Positions 1 through 11,605 of a stretch of 64,000 bases of DNA are shown here, one piece after another. Both the position numbers and the translations under genes were made by a program. This DNA comes from Apostichopus parvimensis. Lineage: Eukaryota; Echinodermata; Holothuroidea; Aspidochirotida; Stichopodidae. Every line of letters begins with the position of its first letter. Position 1 is the first letter of the stretch. Under the pieces are notes generated by a model. The model was not told the DNA's origin and did no database searches. It was given only the letters and a program-made list of their open reading frames with translations. The stretch spans positions 66,679 through 130,678 of the forward strand of contig KN882759.1 of the NCBI GenBank assembly GCA_000934455.1. The letters are read 5' to 3'.

Positions 1-117
1 TTTTTTTCTCTCCTCTTTTCCTTACCCGGGGGGCGCGCGCCCCCAACGCCCCCCCCCTGGATACGCACCTGTTTACAATTGCAACCAAAACCTAGGTATC
101 TTTTTAAAATAATTTAC
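1..117. other. ATP7 intron; GC-rich homopolymer patch at the window edge
   Basis: Intron downstream of the 118-268 exon. Positions 27-60 hold runs of G, C and GC dinucleotides that differ sharply from the AT-rich surroundings. This may be a simple repeat or poorly resolved sequence. Confidence 0.5.
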
Positions 118-268
118 CTGGACACATGTGGCACAAACAAAGAAGATCAAGTTTTCCAGTGACAGTCCAGGAATGATCATGATAACCTTCTTGGAGACCA
201 TAAAGTAGATCATAGTAATCATAACAGGGAGGCCAAAGATGAGAGAAATCAAGAAAGAATTCCTCCAT
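118..268 (-). CDS. ATP7: ATP7 exon: first transmembrane segments
   Basis: 151 bases with acceptor CTCTTGCAG and donor GTAAAT. It encodes WRNSFLISLIFGLPVMITMI and YFMVSKKVIMIIPGLSLENL, then IFFVCATCVQ. The W-R-x-SFL..L.FG.PVM block and the 'IPGLS..NL..F..CT.VQ' block are characteristic of ATP7 membrane segments 1 and 2. The loop between them is shorter than in human ATP7B. The remaining exons lie beyond position 1. Confidence 0.95.
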
Positions 269-3200
269 CTGCAAGAGAAAAAAAACCAGAAAAAAACAAG
301 AAAAAGAATATCTATAACTTTGTAAATCAGGAAAGGAAAGAACATAAAAATCATGAGAGCATATTTTGACTTTTTTAATTTACCTGTCAAAGCAGACTTC
401 AGTTTAAACTATTACATATTCCAGGTGATGTCATCATGCCTTTGGCTCATATTTCATCATTGCAATGATTGCTTAAATGCCTTGTAATTATAATAATAAT
501 AATAATCAGCAGTTATTTTTACAGAGCTTAAGAGACCACAAATGAGGGAGAAACCGGCAAGGGCTTATATGGATTACAACTTATACATCGGGTGGGTGGC
601 TTCCTGGATCTTGCAATTCAACATTTTAACTCAAATTTGGAATTTTTCTCAATTTAGATAGTCACTTCAGATGGGAAAACCGTAGTTTGCTCTTGGATGA
701 AAAACCCACCTTACTATAACCTGGCTGGGTATCGCACCCGGAACCTCCCGATTGCTAAGCCTCATTGCTTCAAATGCCACCGCCTTTATCCACTCGGCCA
801 TTCCACATTACTTTATTGATTGTGGTTTAAAATTACCTCAATCTTAACAATATCTATGTAATTCATCAAGGCAAGTTTCACTTTCAAGCTTCGAAAACAC
901 CATCTATACTCATCTGGTGCAAAATTATGGACACCGTAGGTGCACTTCTCTTCCAATTGGCAAACAAACAAAAAAGGGGGGGAAATATGGACGATTTTTG
1001 TTTGTTCAAATACAGTGTAAACAAATAACAACATTTCTTTGGTTTGTGAAATGAAAGAATTTATTACATTACAATTTAAAGAAAAAAAACTGAAAACTGC
1101 CTTTGAGCAAGTTGTTTTTATTGATTTCATGAGGACAAACAGAGGAAGAACTATGTCTAATACAGTATGTTCAAAGTTTTTTTCGATGGAAGTAAAATGT
1201 AGCTTACTTTCTAATGGCTTTCTTGTGCTGACCTGTGATAGTCGCATGATTTTGATCAGTATTCAAGGAGCACTCAAATCCAGCACCCTGTTCAGACAAA
1301 AAAAAAATATAGAGTTAGACTAAAATTTTATCATGACATACCTGAAACATTACAAAGGTCAAAGACGACAAGATAAAGAAACGTACTAGTTAAATAAACA
1401 TGCTGTCTATACTGTTGTTTGATTAATGGGCAAAGGCCTATATCCAGATAAGAGAAAAATAATATTAACAAAAAACATACTCCATAACACAACTTTCATG
1501 TTGTCCTTATTATCTGCAGCTATGTATACTGTGTGCCATAACACATTATTGTACAACATTGGACTATTCAAAAGCACATTAAAATCTTTTTAAGTGTTTT
1601 GTGTACACTTAATCAGCAAAGAGGTTCTGGGAGTTTGCAGATATTTAATATACCTTCTCCCTTCAATGGAAGAATTTGGGCGAAAAATGTTTTCCATCAT
1701 ATGCATGCGATATTTCATACGAACAGTTAAAAATAAAACTTAGGAACGCAGCTTAAAGTCACCGAGAATTAATGGAACCTCCACGTAGTAGACTTTCACG
1801 ATTTATCGAATAATTTTAGTTCCACCGATAAAACTTTGACAATTAGTACTGGATCAATGCAAAAAAAAAAAAAGGGTGGGAAAAATTTAAATTAAGCAAA
1901 ACTGAACAAGTTATACCGGCCCACAGAAAATATGTAAAAACACAGAACACGCGACAATATATTTTTTGTCGTAGCTGACTATATCAAACTAAGCCATTGT
2001 TCTCTGAAACAAAACACCATTAGTTAATGACAAATCAAATTCTGACAACTACACTACAGTAAGTATTTAACTCGAATGTCCATTTGACCAAACATTTTAA
2101 TAACAAATTCATTCATTAGTTTAATACTACAAGAAATGGTATCAATCAAACAATTTTTAGTTCTGGCTTTAAACGATCATAAATACCTCTATCAATTCCA
2201 TAATTTTTCGGGCACCAATCTTGTCAGAATCGTATTTGACGGTTCCTTGCTGAGTTGCCAAGGCAACAGATGCAGAGATGACGCCATCTTGACTTGAGAG
2301 CTTCCCCTCTATAGTACTCACGCAGCTGGCACAAGTCATCCCTCCAATCTGTCAGGAAATAAAGGGATGGGTGATCAATCAGGTAATATCAAAGGACATT
2401 GGGTATCAGGTTGGGGGACAGAGGGGGGGTGGGGCAGGCCGTGGGGGGTTAGACTTCTCTCCATCTGACATTGATATGATTATGAATACAATTTGTGGTA
2501 TTTTTTGGTTCTGACTAGATACAGTAAAACTTTGTCATACAAAATTGTTAGTAAGATGTCACCTTCTATGACTTCACAGGATGATCAAATGGCCGCCCCA
2601 ATGCATCCCAACCCCCACCCTTCCCCCCCTTCCCCCTCCTACATACTTCTTTCAAGCCAGCATTCCTCCCAAACAGAGACAGATTTTCCTTAGATACTTT
2701 GGGGAGAGTTATGTACCACTAAGATCTAAATAAGAAAAGCAAAAGATGGTTGCATGATTTTGCTTCTCCTTTCAAATACCTGATTCCTGAAATATCTGGG
2801 TTGTATAGAATCAAATATGGCTGCAATCTCCCTCTTTACAGACACCAGTGTTAGTGACATAACATCATACTGTAACATCACAGTGGTCGCACTCAACTTA
2901 GTAGTGCTGGATAACTTCATTGATAAGAGCTTAAAGGGGAGGACACTTTTATTCCTGAAATCATTAACTTTAAATCCTGTTCTTGCCAAAAATTTTGTTT
3001 CAAACGACAAAACAATGTCAAAATGTATCGATGCGATCTTACCCAAAAAAAAACACAAAAATATTGTACTGTTCTACATTAAAGAAATCAAATGTCTGAT
3101 ATCCACTGAAAACTTACAAGAAGATGAAGAGTCTCTTCACCGCCTCTCCTTTCCTCCAGAATGTCCACATCGAATCCCATGTCAAAGATAAAGGACGCGA

Positions 3201-6200
3201 TGGTGTTGGGGTCTGTGATCTGAGCACTATACTTAACCTCGGCCCTCTGTCCCATAAGAGATACCAGCACATTATATATACCTAATGAGGAATACAGTAC
3301 AAAATCATATCAAGGTTAGTGCAGATAACAAAACAAATTAACATCTTAGTGACAATCTTGGGAAGAAACAATAGCACAAACTAATTGGAGAGGCAGGCTG
3401 AGGGTTCAGTCCCTACAGTCTATATCAATGATTGATCCATCTAGGCTATTCCCTGAACATTCAAGTTAAAAAACATTTTATTCGTCATCTTTCCTGGTGG
3501 GTCAAAAATTGGTCCGTATTCCATTTTGGTCCTCCTCATCCCAGAAAATCTTAATCACCTGGAAATTTTAGAACCTTTATGATACATGTTTGCTTGTCAT
3601 TTTGCCCTCCCCTCCCCCCTCCTCCCCCTCCCCTCAACCTCCATCAAACCTATCTTAACTGGCTGTTCAGAGCACCGAGCATTTATCGTGTTGACACAAT
3701 CATTGATTAATGCACAGACTGTTCATCCCCTGGGCATTCGTGTTACATGTTTACTTTTCAATGTTCTGAGAGTGCAATGATGCATGCTCACTGCCCCTTC
3801 CCCAACCGTAAATATCTTGCACGGCTGTTGAGAGCGTCAAGTCTCCGTACATGTTCATGCATGATGCATCCCCTCGACATAACTGTATGTTTTCTCTTCG
3901 TCCTAACGAGGGGACAGAGATGCAGGCATATTACCCCTTCCTTCCCCTCGTTTCTCCTCCCACCCCTCCTTCCCTTCCCCTCGTCTCTCCTCCTCTGACA
4001 TTTAATATCTTACCTGGCTGTTTAGAGAGCTGAGTCTCTATGGTGTTGACGCACGAGGCACAGGTCATCCCCTGGACATTCAAATTGCACGTTTTCTCCA
4101 CCTCCTCCTCCTGAGGGGGCAGAGGTGCATACTGGCCCGACATTTCAAAGTTACTGGTTGCTTTGACATCTTTATCCATCACCTCCAACCTCACTTCTTG
4201 GCTTCTGGCAGCTGACAAAGTGAACAATAATTGAAGGAAAGTCACGATTTGAATATTAGTCCTTGTGACGAGCCATCTATTAAGCCGAGCTTATAAAAGA
4301 AACCAGTTGGTTGCATCGTAACTAAATTTATGAAACTCTAGAGCTGCACATGCCACAAACTTCTACTAAAATAGACAATTTATGCAAAGCAATATTGCAT
4401 AATTTCTAACAATATCTGAAATTGCTCAACTTATCCAATAGACATACATAAATCCTAAATAGACCAAATAATATCTACAAAAACAACTTGGTGGCAACAA
4501 ATACCTAAATATCTAGCAATATTATGACAGTGGCATCACCCTATGGGGGAATCTCTGCTACCCCCCACCTTCCCCCCGGGGGGGCGACTGGGGGGCGACA
4601 AGCTTTCATGGGGGGGGCTGTCGCCCCCCCCCCCCCCCCCCCCCCCTGCAAATGATATTCACCATGTCTTATTAAACCCTTAGGCAGGAATATAGGTAAC
4701 ATTGTTATTTCTACTGACAATGATTTACCTTTACCATCTACTCTACATCCAAAATTCTGCGATTTGACACTGATATGTTATGAAATAATAAAAACCACAA
4801 AGCTGTAGAAGGCTTGATCATCACCAGAGTGCCCTTTGGCTGACCCCTGGATCCCATGTATACATATGGTTCCAATGCCAGTTTGCATTATCCACATTCT
4901 GTGCCTCCCCCAAGCCCAAAGTTGTTATCAGTTTACAGTGCTACCATATCACCCCACACCCCCCCCACCCCTACCCCTACCCTATACTTCTAAAAGTGTG
5001 GCAACACCAATGCATTATGATTCACACTGTCATCAAATATGTATCTATGTTAAGGTACAGTTAGACATTTGTACAACAGTTAATGGCATGGTCCATTTGC
5101 ACCTCAGTGTGATGAAACTGTACTGAAAAATTTTCAACATTTTTTTTAATTTTTGTATGCTTTTTCTGATCTTTTACTTACAATATTTCCAGTTACTATC
5201 ATTAGAAAAAATGTTTCCAGATTCAGTATGTGATGGGAAATTAATTTTGTGATGAAAGATTTAGTCTGCACTTACTACCAACAGCAGTAAAACTGAAGTT
5301 TGTCAAACAAACAGCAATAAAGAATCAACAACATTTAATCACATGGATTTTGAAGAGAAATGCAGATTTAAATTACCTATAATACAGTATATATATATAC
5401 TGAATTGTTTTCCATTTATGAAATACGTACATTACACACATAATAGTGAACTGGACTACACAAAAGCTTATGAAATGGAAATTAATAATATTTTCATGCT
5501 TATAGGGTCAAGTAGGGATTATATGACAAAGTCATTCATTACAATTAAGAACAAGAAAGAATTTACAATTTCACCACAAAAAAAATTAACAAACAAAAAA
5601 CAATGACATGCAATCCGAAAATGTCCGTAAAACCATATGTATTAGTAAAATGACTGAATGAAGTGCGTTCTCTTACTCATGTTGTGTACGATGAAGAGAC
5701 ATGAAATGGTCTAATAAAGAGTTTGAACGCCTAACGTTCACCATTCACCTGTTCACGTCTAAGTTCACAAATACCTTTCATTATAGTCTGTACGTAAATC
5801 TTTTTGGACAACCAAATTTGTTCGAGGCCGGGACAACCTTAAAAAAGGTCTTCCAGCTGGTTCGATATCATCTACAAACAACCGTTACCCCTTCTCAAAA
5901 ATCAAACATACATATGGTACATTCCATGCGCATTGCGCGCTCACTTGCTATGCAAAAGACGATTGACTTGGCTGTTTAATTCCTTTGTTTGATTTTTAAA
6001 ACTATGATTATACAGAAACTGAACCATGAAGAAATGCAGATCACCACAGAAGCCGTAATAAGTTTGAAGAGAACATCAAATGGTATGAAAGAACTAACCA
6101 ATAACACTGGAGATATTCTGACACAAAGACAACACAATTAAGTAACCATGCAAGGGTGCATACAGTATATATATACACATGTGAAACAGTATTCTTCCAA

Positions 6201-9200
6201 GTAGAGCGAGTGCAACTTGTATACGTTAAGTATGACAGGGTTCGAATGTAAAATGTCAGAGCTCGCAGAGATCGCAGCTGCCATTTGTAATCAATGCATT
6301 CAATTTAGGCAGTGTTTTGAATTCATTTAAAAAACTATGTGGCATTAAAACTTGTACACATTACAAGGCACCATCAGCATTTTAAATTTATGATACTTCT
6401 TTTGGAAGTAAGGTGGGTTTACATTCTTATTTTTGCATCTCAAGGGCATTTTTATACCACAGCCACAAAGATATCAGCAAATCAACCACCATTTTTTTCT
6501 CCCTTCTCTTCCCTTCTCCTCCCCCCCCCCCCTTCCCTCCTCAAAGTCTGTAAGGATAGTGTACACACTTGTTTAACCACCTAACAACAAACTTAGCCAC
6601 CACTTTTTAGGGTCATCCAAACTACAGTAGCTATGTTTAATTGAACACTGTGCCTATATTACTGTATATACTGTTTCACATGCATACTGGTGATAGATAG
6701 TGTAACATAAAGATTGATAAATTTATAAATGATGACTGGGTGGCATACTTCTACTGCTGAGACAAGATGGCAATAACTTGTCATATTCAAAACCGATGCT
6801 TTCTTCCTGATCATCTTCAACTGGTGAAATTATAAAACAAAACCTGTCTAATTTGTCAAATGGATGCATGTGACAAGCAAGCTGTAGCAGTGTGTGATAG
6901 CTTGTTGTTGAAGATTAATTAATTTAATTGCTTAGAAGAAGAAGAAAATAATTGATTAAATGGAGCGACGAAATTCACTTACAAGTGGACGCTTCGATAC
7001 CACCGTAACTAGCACCACCTCCAGAATTACTCGAGAAGCACGAGGAAATTCCTAGAAAGCCCATATCTGGGGTTCAGTTTGATGTGTCTCTTCCGATCAC
7101 AAAACAGAATGATGGCATATCCGATACTTATTACTTTAATATCATGCGATGACCCACCAAGTGGACACGCATATGAAACAGGATGCAGTATGAAAGCTGA
7201 TGCCAAACTTGTTTCTTACTTTTTAAATAGTTTTTGTAATTCCAAATTCCCATATATAGTAATGACAGCCTGCTGTGCAAATATATCCCCTACCTGTGAT
7301 GCATCTAGTACATTCCTTTGTTCCAAGAAAATGAAATGTTCGAAGGCCAACCATACCATTGGCATTTATTCAATGAACTTGAATTTTTTATGGGACAGTT
7401 TCAAAGTTCACGTAAACAAATCAAGTCCAATGTTGTTTATACAAGAATACATTTATCTGACAATGTACACTGTCATTATGGTCTCAGATAAGGGTCAGAC
7501 AAGTTCCAAACTATAAATATTTATATTATCAAGTTTGCATCGTTTCCATCTGGCGATAACTTTGGTGATATCTTGGGTGGCAAAGACATCTCTGCGACAT
7601 ATATGGCTATGCAGGACATAAATTATTCCCAAAGTAACAGTTAAAATATATTCAGAATATTGTCCAAGCTGTAGATATCATACTCAACTGACTCGAGTTA
7701 AGCATTTAAGTTCCAATATTAAACAGACAATTAAATCCCTTCTTTAAAATACATGGAATATGTATCTTTTGAAATTGCAATATTTCAAGGTCTAGATATA
7801 TGTACACATGCATGAATGACCATCCAAATTGACAAAGGACTGCTATGTGAAGGCAAACTGTATTAATTACACTGCAGTATATATACATGAACCGATTACG
7901 AATTATTACAGGAAAACGAAACGTTGGCTCCTATAAATATGTTCCATCTCGCTAAATCCATGCCATAGGTGAACACCATCTGTCATTTATGATACGCTCC
8001 ACATACGATTCCATAATCACATAATTTTTCCGAATCATTATATATATGCACTTGTGATCGTCAAATTCCAAGATAGCTCATCCAGAAAAAATAAATGCAA
8101 CAGTCCGTAGCTGGTTTTCTTTGCGATAGTCAAATCTCCTATCCCAAGCATAAAACAGTACTGAATAAATTTAGCAGGCTATGTTCCACTTGGAATTATA
8201 ATACGAACTGAATGACGTGACAAAAACCTAGCTACATGTCCACACTTGCTGGTATAGTATATATTGCTGGTTGCAGGTGGCCAGCTGTGTGTATTCTTAA
8301 TTTCTTAAGTTCTTAAATTTTAAGATGCTTTTACCATCTGTGATGTCACTAAAACAGCTGATCACAGCTGAATATATAGCTTGCATGTGCTTGCCCAGTT
8401 TCCGGGTTTAAAATGCACATCGTCAACCTAGAATTTCACTAAATCAATATACAGACTTTGCACAGAGTCCCATTGCTAGTCCATTAAAACCCAAATTTCT
8501 CGCCCATGGTAACCTTTGAGATACTCACAATACAGTGTTTACAGCTGGGTGAGCTGTGCAGGACAATGAGAGTCTAAGGCAAATTGTGAATGGGGATCTA
8601 ATCTATAAATTACATCATAGCATTTAAGTTGGTGCCACAATGAGATTCTGAATGACAGCTATATAGCTAACACTGTATGTTGGTCGTTGTCGTAGTCATT
8701 TATCATAGACACATATGTGTGCACGGACTGCATGGGTAAACATATCAAACAATGTAGAGTTACGTACAGCTGCACTTTGTAACCTTTGCAGCTTACAGTA
8801 CAGTAAACACACCATACACACACACCATGGTACAATTGTGGTACACATCAGGCTCAAAAAATAAAGCCATTAAGCTTTTTCAACAGTGCAGTTTATATCA
8901 AGAGAGCTCAATTATATACCAGTGAATGGAAAGATTTAAAGCTTTAATTTGCTTATACGGAAAAAGCCGTCGCTCAGAAACACTACGTGCAGAGGAAGGA
9001 CTAAACTCAGCTTCAGCTCAGCTCAATAAATACATGGTGGATCCGATCTCAAATGTTCAAATGGCATACTGGCCCGACTGAAAGACCTTACTAAGGTAAA
9101 TTTACAGGCAAGTTTGCAAAACAAAAAGGATATTATTTTACCCTGTGCAAGCTTAAGAAAAAAATTGTTACCAATTAACTGTTCCATTATCTTTCTTTGC

Positions 9201-11605
9201 TAAACATGTAAACATGATGTACCATGCCAGGAACTTACACATTGACAAAAAAAAACTAGGATTAATACTGTATTGTGTGACCAGAAATGAAATGTAGCTA
9301 ACTTGAGGCTATAGGAAGGAGTTATTGTAACTTAAAAGCATACTATGTTCTGCTTTTTGTTGGGTTTTTGTTCGTGTGTGTATGCTTTTCATAATCAAAT
9401 ACTTTTGTACTATATAGGGCAGTACTCATAGAATAAGTCGGAAACAGAACGTAAGTGAGTACATATGTATACAAATCACTGACTGGTCGTGTATGGGCCA
9501 AGGGAGTGGTTGGCAGGTCGGGATGTCAACATATATCTTTGGCTAATTTTATGTACTCAAGAACAACTACAAATAAGTCAAAACGATTACATTTTTTTCA
9601 GCTTTATTATAGCAAGAAGATTAGCAGGGACAGGTCCAGTATTTTCATAACAGAGGGGTATAGGTCTTCTAGCTATAAGGGTCTGGCAGGTCATTCGCTA
9701 GAAATACATAATTTAAATATGAAAAGTTGCATTCTGACGCATATTTAAACATTATGTCTACAATTAGGTAAGTCTACATATTAATGCTTCAGTTCGGATC
9801 TAAGGAAAAATGAACAATATTGTGAACTTACATTCCTCTTGAGGCTTGAAGTTGAGGTCACATAGAATCTTCTCCACTGTTTTCAACTGGTTTGATTCGC
9901 ACGCTACAGAGACTATGCTATTGTCCCTGTCCACATACACAGCATGTACACCAGAAACTTTCTCAATTGGCTCGATACAGATGGTAATATCTTTATTCGG
10001 AGGCGAATGAACCTGTTCAATAGATGAAGAGATCGATCAACAGAAACAACAAAAGTCAGGAAAATGCCCTGAGCAAAAAAAAAAAAAAAAGTTGGGGGAT
10101 AGGACTTGAAGGATCGAAGCAAATTTAAACTCTCTTGAAATCTTTTCTCTGACAATTTCCAGGATAATATGGAAATGGCACAGCTTTGGGTTAGTTACAA
10201 GGAATATAACAAATTCAACTTAAAAATTTAATCAATTTCCTTGATGATATGTGAAATGAAATGATGATGATATGTGAAATAACTATATTAAAGAGCTGAA
10301 ATCAAACCAACGTAACTAACAAACTATCTAGCAATACTTCTAGACATATTTCTAGCAATTACAGAACATGACAATTTTGAAAATTTAAATGGGCTGTCCA
10401 AATTTTTTTGTCAGCTTATACTGCAAATATGAAAATGTTTTTAATGTGCAGCCTACTATAGGTGGTACAGTAGGCTTACCTATTACTCTAGATTTAGACG
10501 AATTTAACATGCTTAGCTATACAGTTAATGTCGTCATGACTATACACTTTTCAGTACAACCTGGATGTACAGACTAGAATGCATACATATACAATATCTG
10601 TGACAAATACAGGTACATATATGCATATGGAAAATATATACACATGAACAGTATTCTTCCACTAAAAGTGTTTCCACAGACTGCCCACCATTAGACCATG
10701 CTCCCCCCCCCCCTCTCCCCACTTACCTACTTTCTCCTGGGAAAACAATTAAGTGTTAAAATTTAAAAAAACTACATAGATCTTTTCTTAACACAATGGA
10801 AACAAGTTACATGTAATAGAATAGCATGGGAACAAGTTACATGTAATAGAATAGCATTAGGGTCATAAGGTCAAGTAACAAATTGTACTAAAATGTCAGA
10901 TCTCACCAGGAAGTATTATTTCTGCACCAGGCGTAGTTTTTCATAATATATATAATAGTCTACTAGCAACTCCAGTGCTACTATTTATGTATTTCCATGG
11001 GTTATTCACCATTATAAAAAATGCTTGCAAACCTCCTAACAATTCATCCCCCCCCCCCCAAAGAAAACAGAGACTAATAACAAAGTTGTATACAATTCTA
11101 TAGATAGATCATTTCTAAAGACAATATATTGGGAACATTGTGTCACACAATGAATGGCATAGAATACCAAGACCGGGTCACAGGGTCAAGTAACATTAAG
11201 GGGGGGGGGGGGGCGGAGGGCGCTGTATGTGCAAGGATAAACACTACTTGCTAACTTCATAACAGACTCATAAATCTTATATATACTGCCAAATCTCACC
11301 AGGAAGCGAATGTTTTCTTTTCCTACAGGTGCTTCTTCACAAACTAAGCTATTCCGACCTCCCACGTTCACCGATGTCTCCATCAGAGATTCACTGGATG
11401 GGTCGGTCCCATCGTAACTGCAGCCGTGACTCTGGTTCACGACGGTAGCTGGTTCACCTTCTCTGGAAAATATGACCCGACCTCCAGTTCCCACCTTGAC
11501 GGCCTTGTCGTTGGCGTCGTCGGTCGAGGATGAAGTGGAGGCGGGGTGTTTACATCCATCTTGATCGATGGCGGATGCAGGAACATGAATGATCACATCC
11601 TCCAT
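118..11605 (-). CDS. ATP7: Copper-transporting P-type ATPase (ATP7A/B-like), N-terminal part, 7 exons, continues off the left edge
   Basis: Membrane pump that uses ATP to move Cu(I) into the secretory pathway or out of the cell; the N-terminal HMA domains take copper from the ATOX1 chaperone (family knowledge). Exons on the minus strand, in order: 11605-11300, 10012-9832, 4211-4014, 3281-3118, 2348-2187, 1287-1208, 268-118. All have GT/AG borders and phases that agree (0,1,1,0,0,2,0). The product has a Ser/Thr/Gly-rich head, a degenerate HMA domain, two HMA domains with GMTCASC, then WRNSFLISLIFGLPVM, the first membrane segment of the ATP7 core. The last two HMAs with a short linker match HMA5-HMA6 of vertebrate ATP7. 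Three HMA-like units is fewer than the six of vertebrates, common in invertebrates. Later membrane helices, CPC, DKTGT and nucleotide domains are outside the window. Confidence 0.93.
488..806 (-). mobile_element. tRNA-derived SINE, family B (Ser/Leu-tRNA-like head)
   Basis: On the minus strand the head reads ATGGCCGAGTGGATAAAGGC followed by a T-loop-like GGTTCCGGGTGCGATACCC, as in class II (Ser/Leu) tRNAs. The body contains the blocks 'ATCTGAAGTGA', 'CCAAATTTGAGTTAA' and a terminal trinucleotide ATT tail. The same body recurs at 57418-57721, 27276-27422 and 45485-45619. It lies within an ATP7 intron. Confidence 0.75.
1208..1287 (-). CDS. ATP7: ATP7 exon: end of last HMA domain and stalk to membrane segment 1
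   Basis: 80 bases, phase 0 in, phase 2 out (donor GTAAGC). It encodes GAGFECSLNTDQNHATITGQ then HKKAIRK. This aligns with the vertebrate 'GFEASL...HK.EIKQW' segment that links the last HMA to the first helix. The split Lys codon is completed by the first base of the next exon. Confidence 0.92.
1288..2186. other. ATP7 intron
   Basis: No exon or repeat I can name on either strand. A short A-run lies near 1860. Confidence 0.5.
2187..2348 (-). CDS. ATP7: ATP7 exon: last HMA domain (HMA6-like) with CASC
   Basis: 162 bases, phase 0 at both ends, acceptor CTGACAG and donor GTATTT. It reads IGGMTCASCVSTIEGKLSSQ, continues with DGVISASVALATQQG and ends KIMELIE. This is the membrane-proximal HMA, the one thought to hand copper to the pore. 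Both cysteines are present. Confidence 0.95.
3118..3281 (-). CDS. ATP7: ATP7 exon: second half of HMA domain (HMA5-like) and inter-domain linker
   Basis: 164 bases; its first two bases complete the Gly codon split from the previous exon, and it ends at phase 0 before GTAAGT. It encodes IYNVLVSLMGQRAEVKYSAQ, then the helix ending FIFDMGFDVDILEE and a short linker to the next HMA. The spacing of 'EVKY' and 'DMGFD' matches the family closely. Confidence 0.95.
4014..4211 (-). CDS. ATP7: ATP7 exon: linker and first half of an intact HMA domain
   Basis: 198 bases, phase 1 in and phase 1 out (donor GTAAGA). A charged linker (ARSQEVRLEVMDKDVKATSN, then an EEEVEKT stretch) leads into NLNVQGMTCASCVNTIETQL. 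The CASC motif supplies the two cysteines that bind Cu(I). The split inside the HMA domain, at the Gly after KQP, is completed by the next exon with IYNVLVSLMGQ. It corresponds to HMA5 of vertebrate ATP7. Confidence 0.95.
4212..9831. other. Large ATP7 intron (5.6 kb)
   Basis: Apart from the candidate exon at 6983-7066, I see no coding segment. A GC-rich patch at 4556-4646 ends in a long C run and resembles the G/C-rich start of the hAT element at 20842. The open frames on the plus strand (for example 5701-5979 and 7079-7516) show no recognisable motif. Confidence 0.5.
6983..7066 (-). CDS. Candidate alternative ATP7 exon (28 codons, phase 1-1)
   Basis: An 84-base stretch is bounded by AG before 7066 and a strong GTAAGT donor after 6983. 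Read in phase 1 it is open throughout: ATG GGC then GFLGISSCFSSNSGGG and ASYGGIEAST. It fits between exon 10012-9832 (out at phase 1) and exon 4211-4014 (in at phase 1). It could also serve as an alternative first exon starting at the ATG at 7064. The acceptor has a poor pyrimidine tract, which favours a first exon. No known domain is visible, and the Ser/Gly-rich content is linker-like. No RNA evidence is available. Confidence 0.35.
9832..10012 (-). CDS. ATP7: ATP7 exon: degenerate HMA domain lacking CxxC
   Basis: 181-base exon, in at phase 0 after AACAG and out at phase 1 before GTAAGT. It reads VHSPPNKDITICIEPIEKVS then GVHAVYVDRDNSIVSVACES, ending near LKTVEKILCDLNFKPQEE. The order of hydrophobic strands, the 'GV..V.V' strand and the final 'L.DLNF' helix follow the beta-alpha-beta-beta-alpha-beta HMA fold. 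The first loop, which should hold GMTCxxC, reads IEPIEKVS instead, so it cannot bind copper in the usual way. It may be a structural or regulatory relic of an upstream HMA. HMA identity is inferred from the strand pattern. Confidence 0.75.
10013..11299. other. ATP7 intron with local duplications
   Basis: Contains a 30-bp direct repeat (10801-10857). A second stretch near 10900 resembles the donor border of the neighbouring exon. Otherwise low-complexity C and G runs. Confidence 0.5.
10801..10857. repeat. 30-bp tandem repeat, two copies
   Basis: The unit AACAAGTTACATGTAATAGA plus ATAGCATGGG occurs twice in a row with a difference only at the end of the second copy. Confidence 0.9.
11300..11605 (-). 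CDS. ATP7: ATP7 exon: N-terminal head, 102 residues
   Basis: ATG at 11605 lies in a good context (CAGCCATGG) and opens exactly 102 codons up to a GTGAGA donor just after 11300 (phase 0). The peptide begins MEDVIIHVPASAIDQDG and is rich in Ser, Thr, Asp and Gly, without an HMA fold; such heads are poorly conserved in ATP7 proteins. A possible acceptor (CCGCAG) lies about 18 bases upstream of the ATG. The frame stays open from it (QTFSSA), so the true start could be in an earlier exon, but the Kozak context favours this ATG. The exon belongs to ATP7 by phase-compatible linkage to the next exon rather than by homology. Confidence 0.7.

Noticed and set aside
720-806. tRNA-Ser/Leu gene on the minus strand
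   Set aside because: The stems are mismatched, the body and ATT tail of SINE family B follow, and the same unit recurs elsewhere.
813-1247. Minus-strand open frame of 144 codons
   Set aside because: It overlaps the true ATP7 exon at 1208-1287 in another frame, has no motif and no sensible composition.
4530-4650. A hAT-type element starting CAGTGGCATCACC
   Set aside because: A G/C-rich patch resembles the start of the hAT at 20842, but no matching right end or target duplication was found.
7079-7516. Plus-strand open frame of 145 codons
   Set aside because: No recognisable domain or splice context; inside a large ATP7 intron on the opposite strand. Judged chance.
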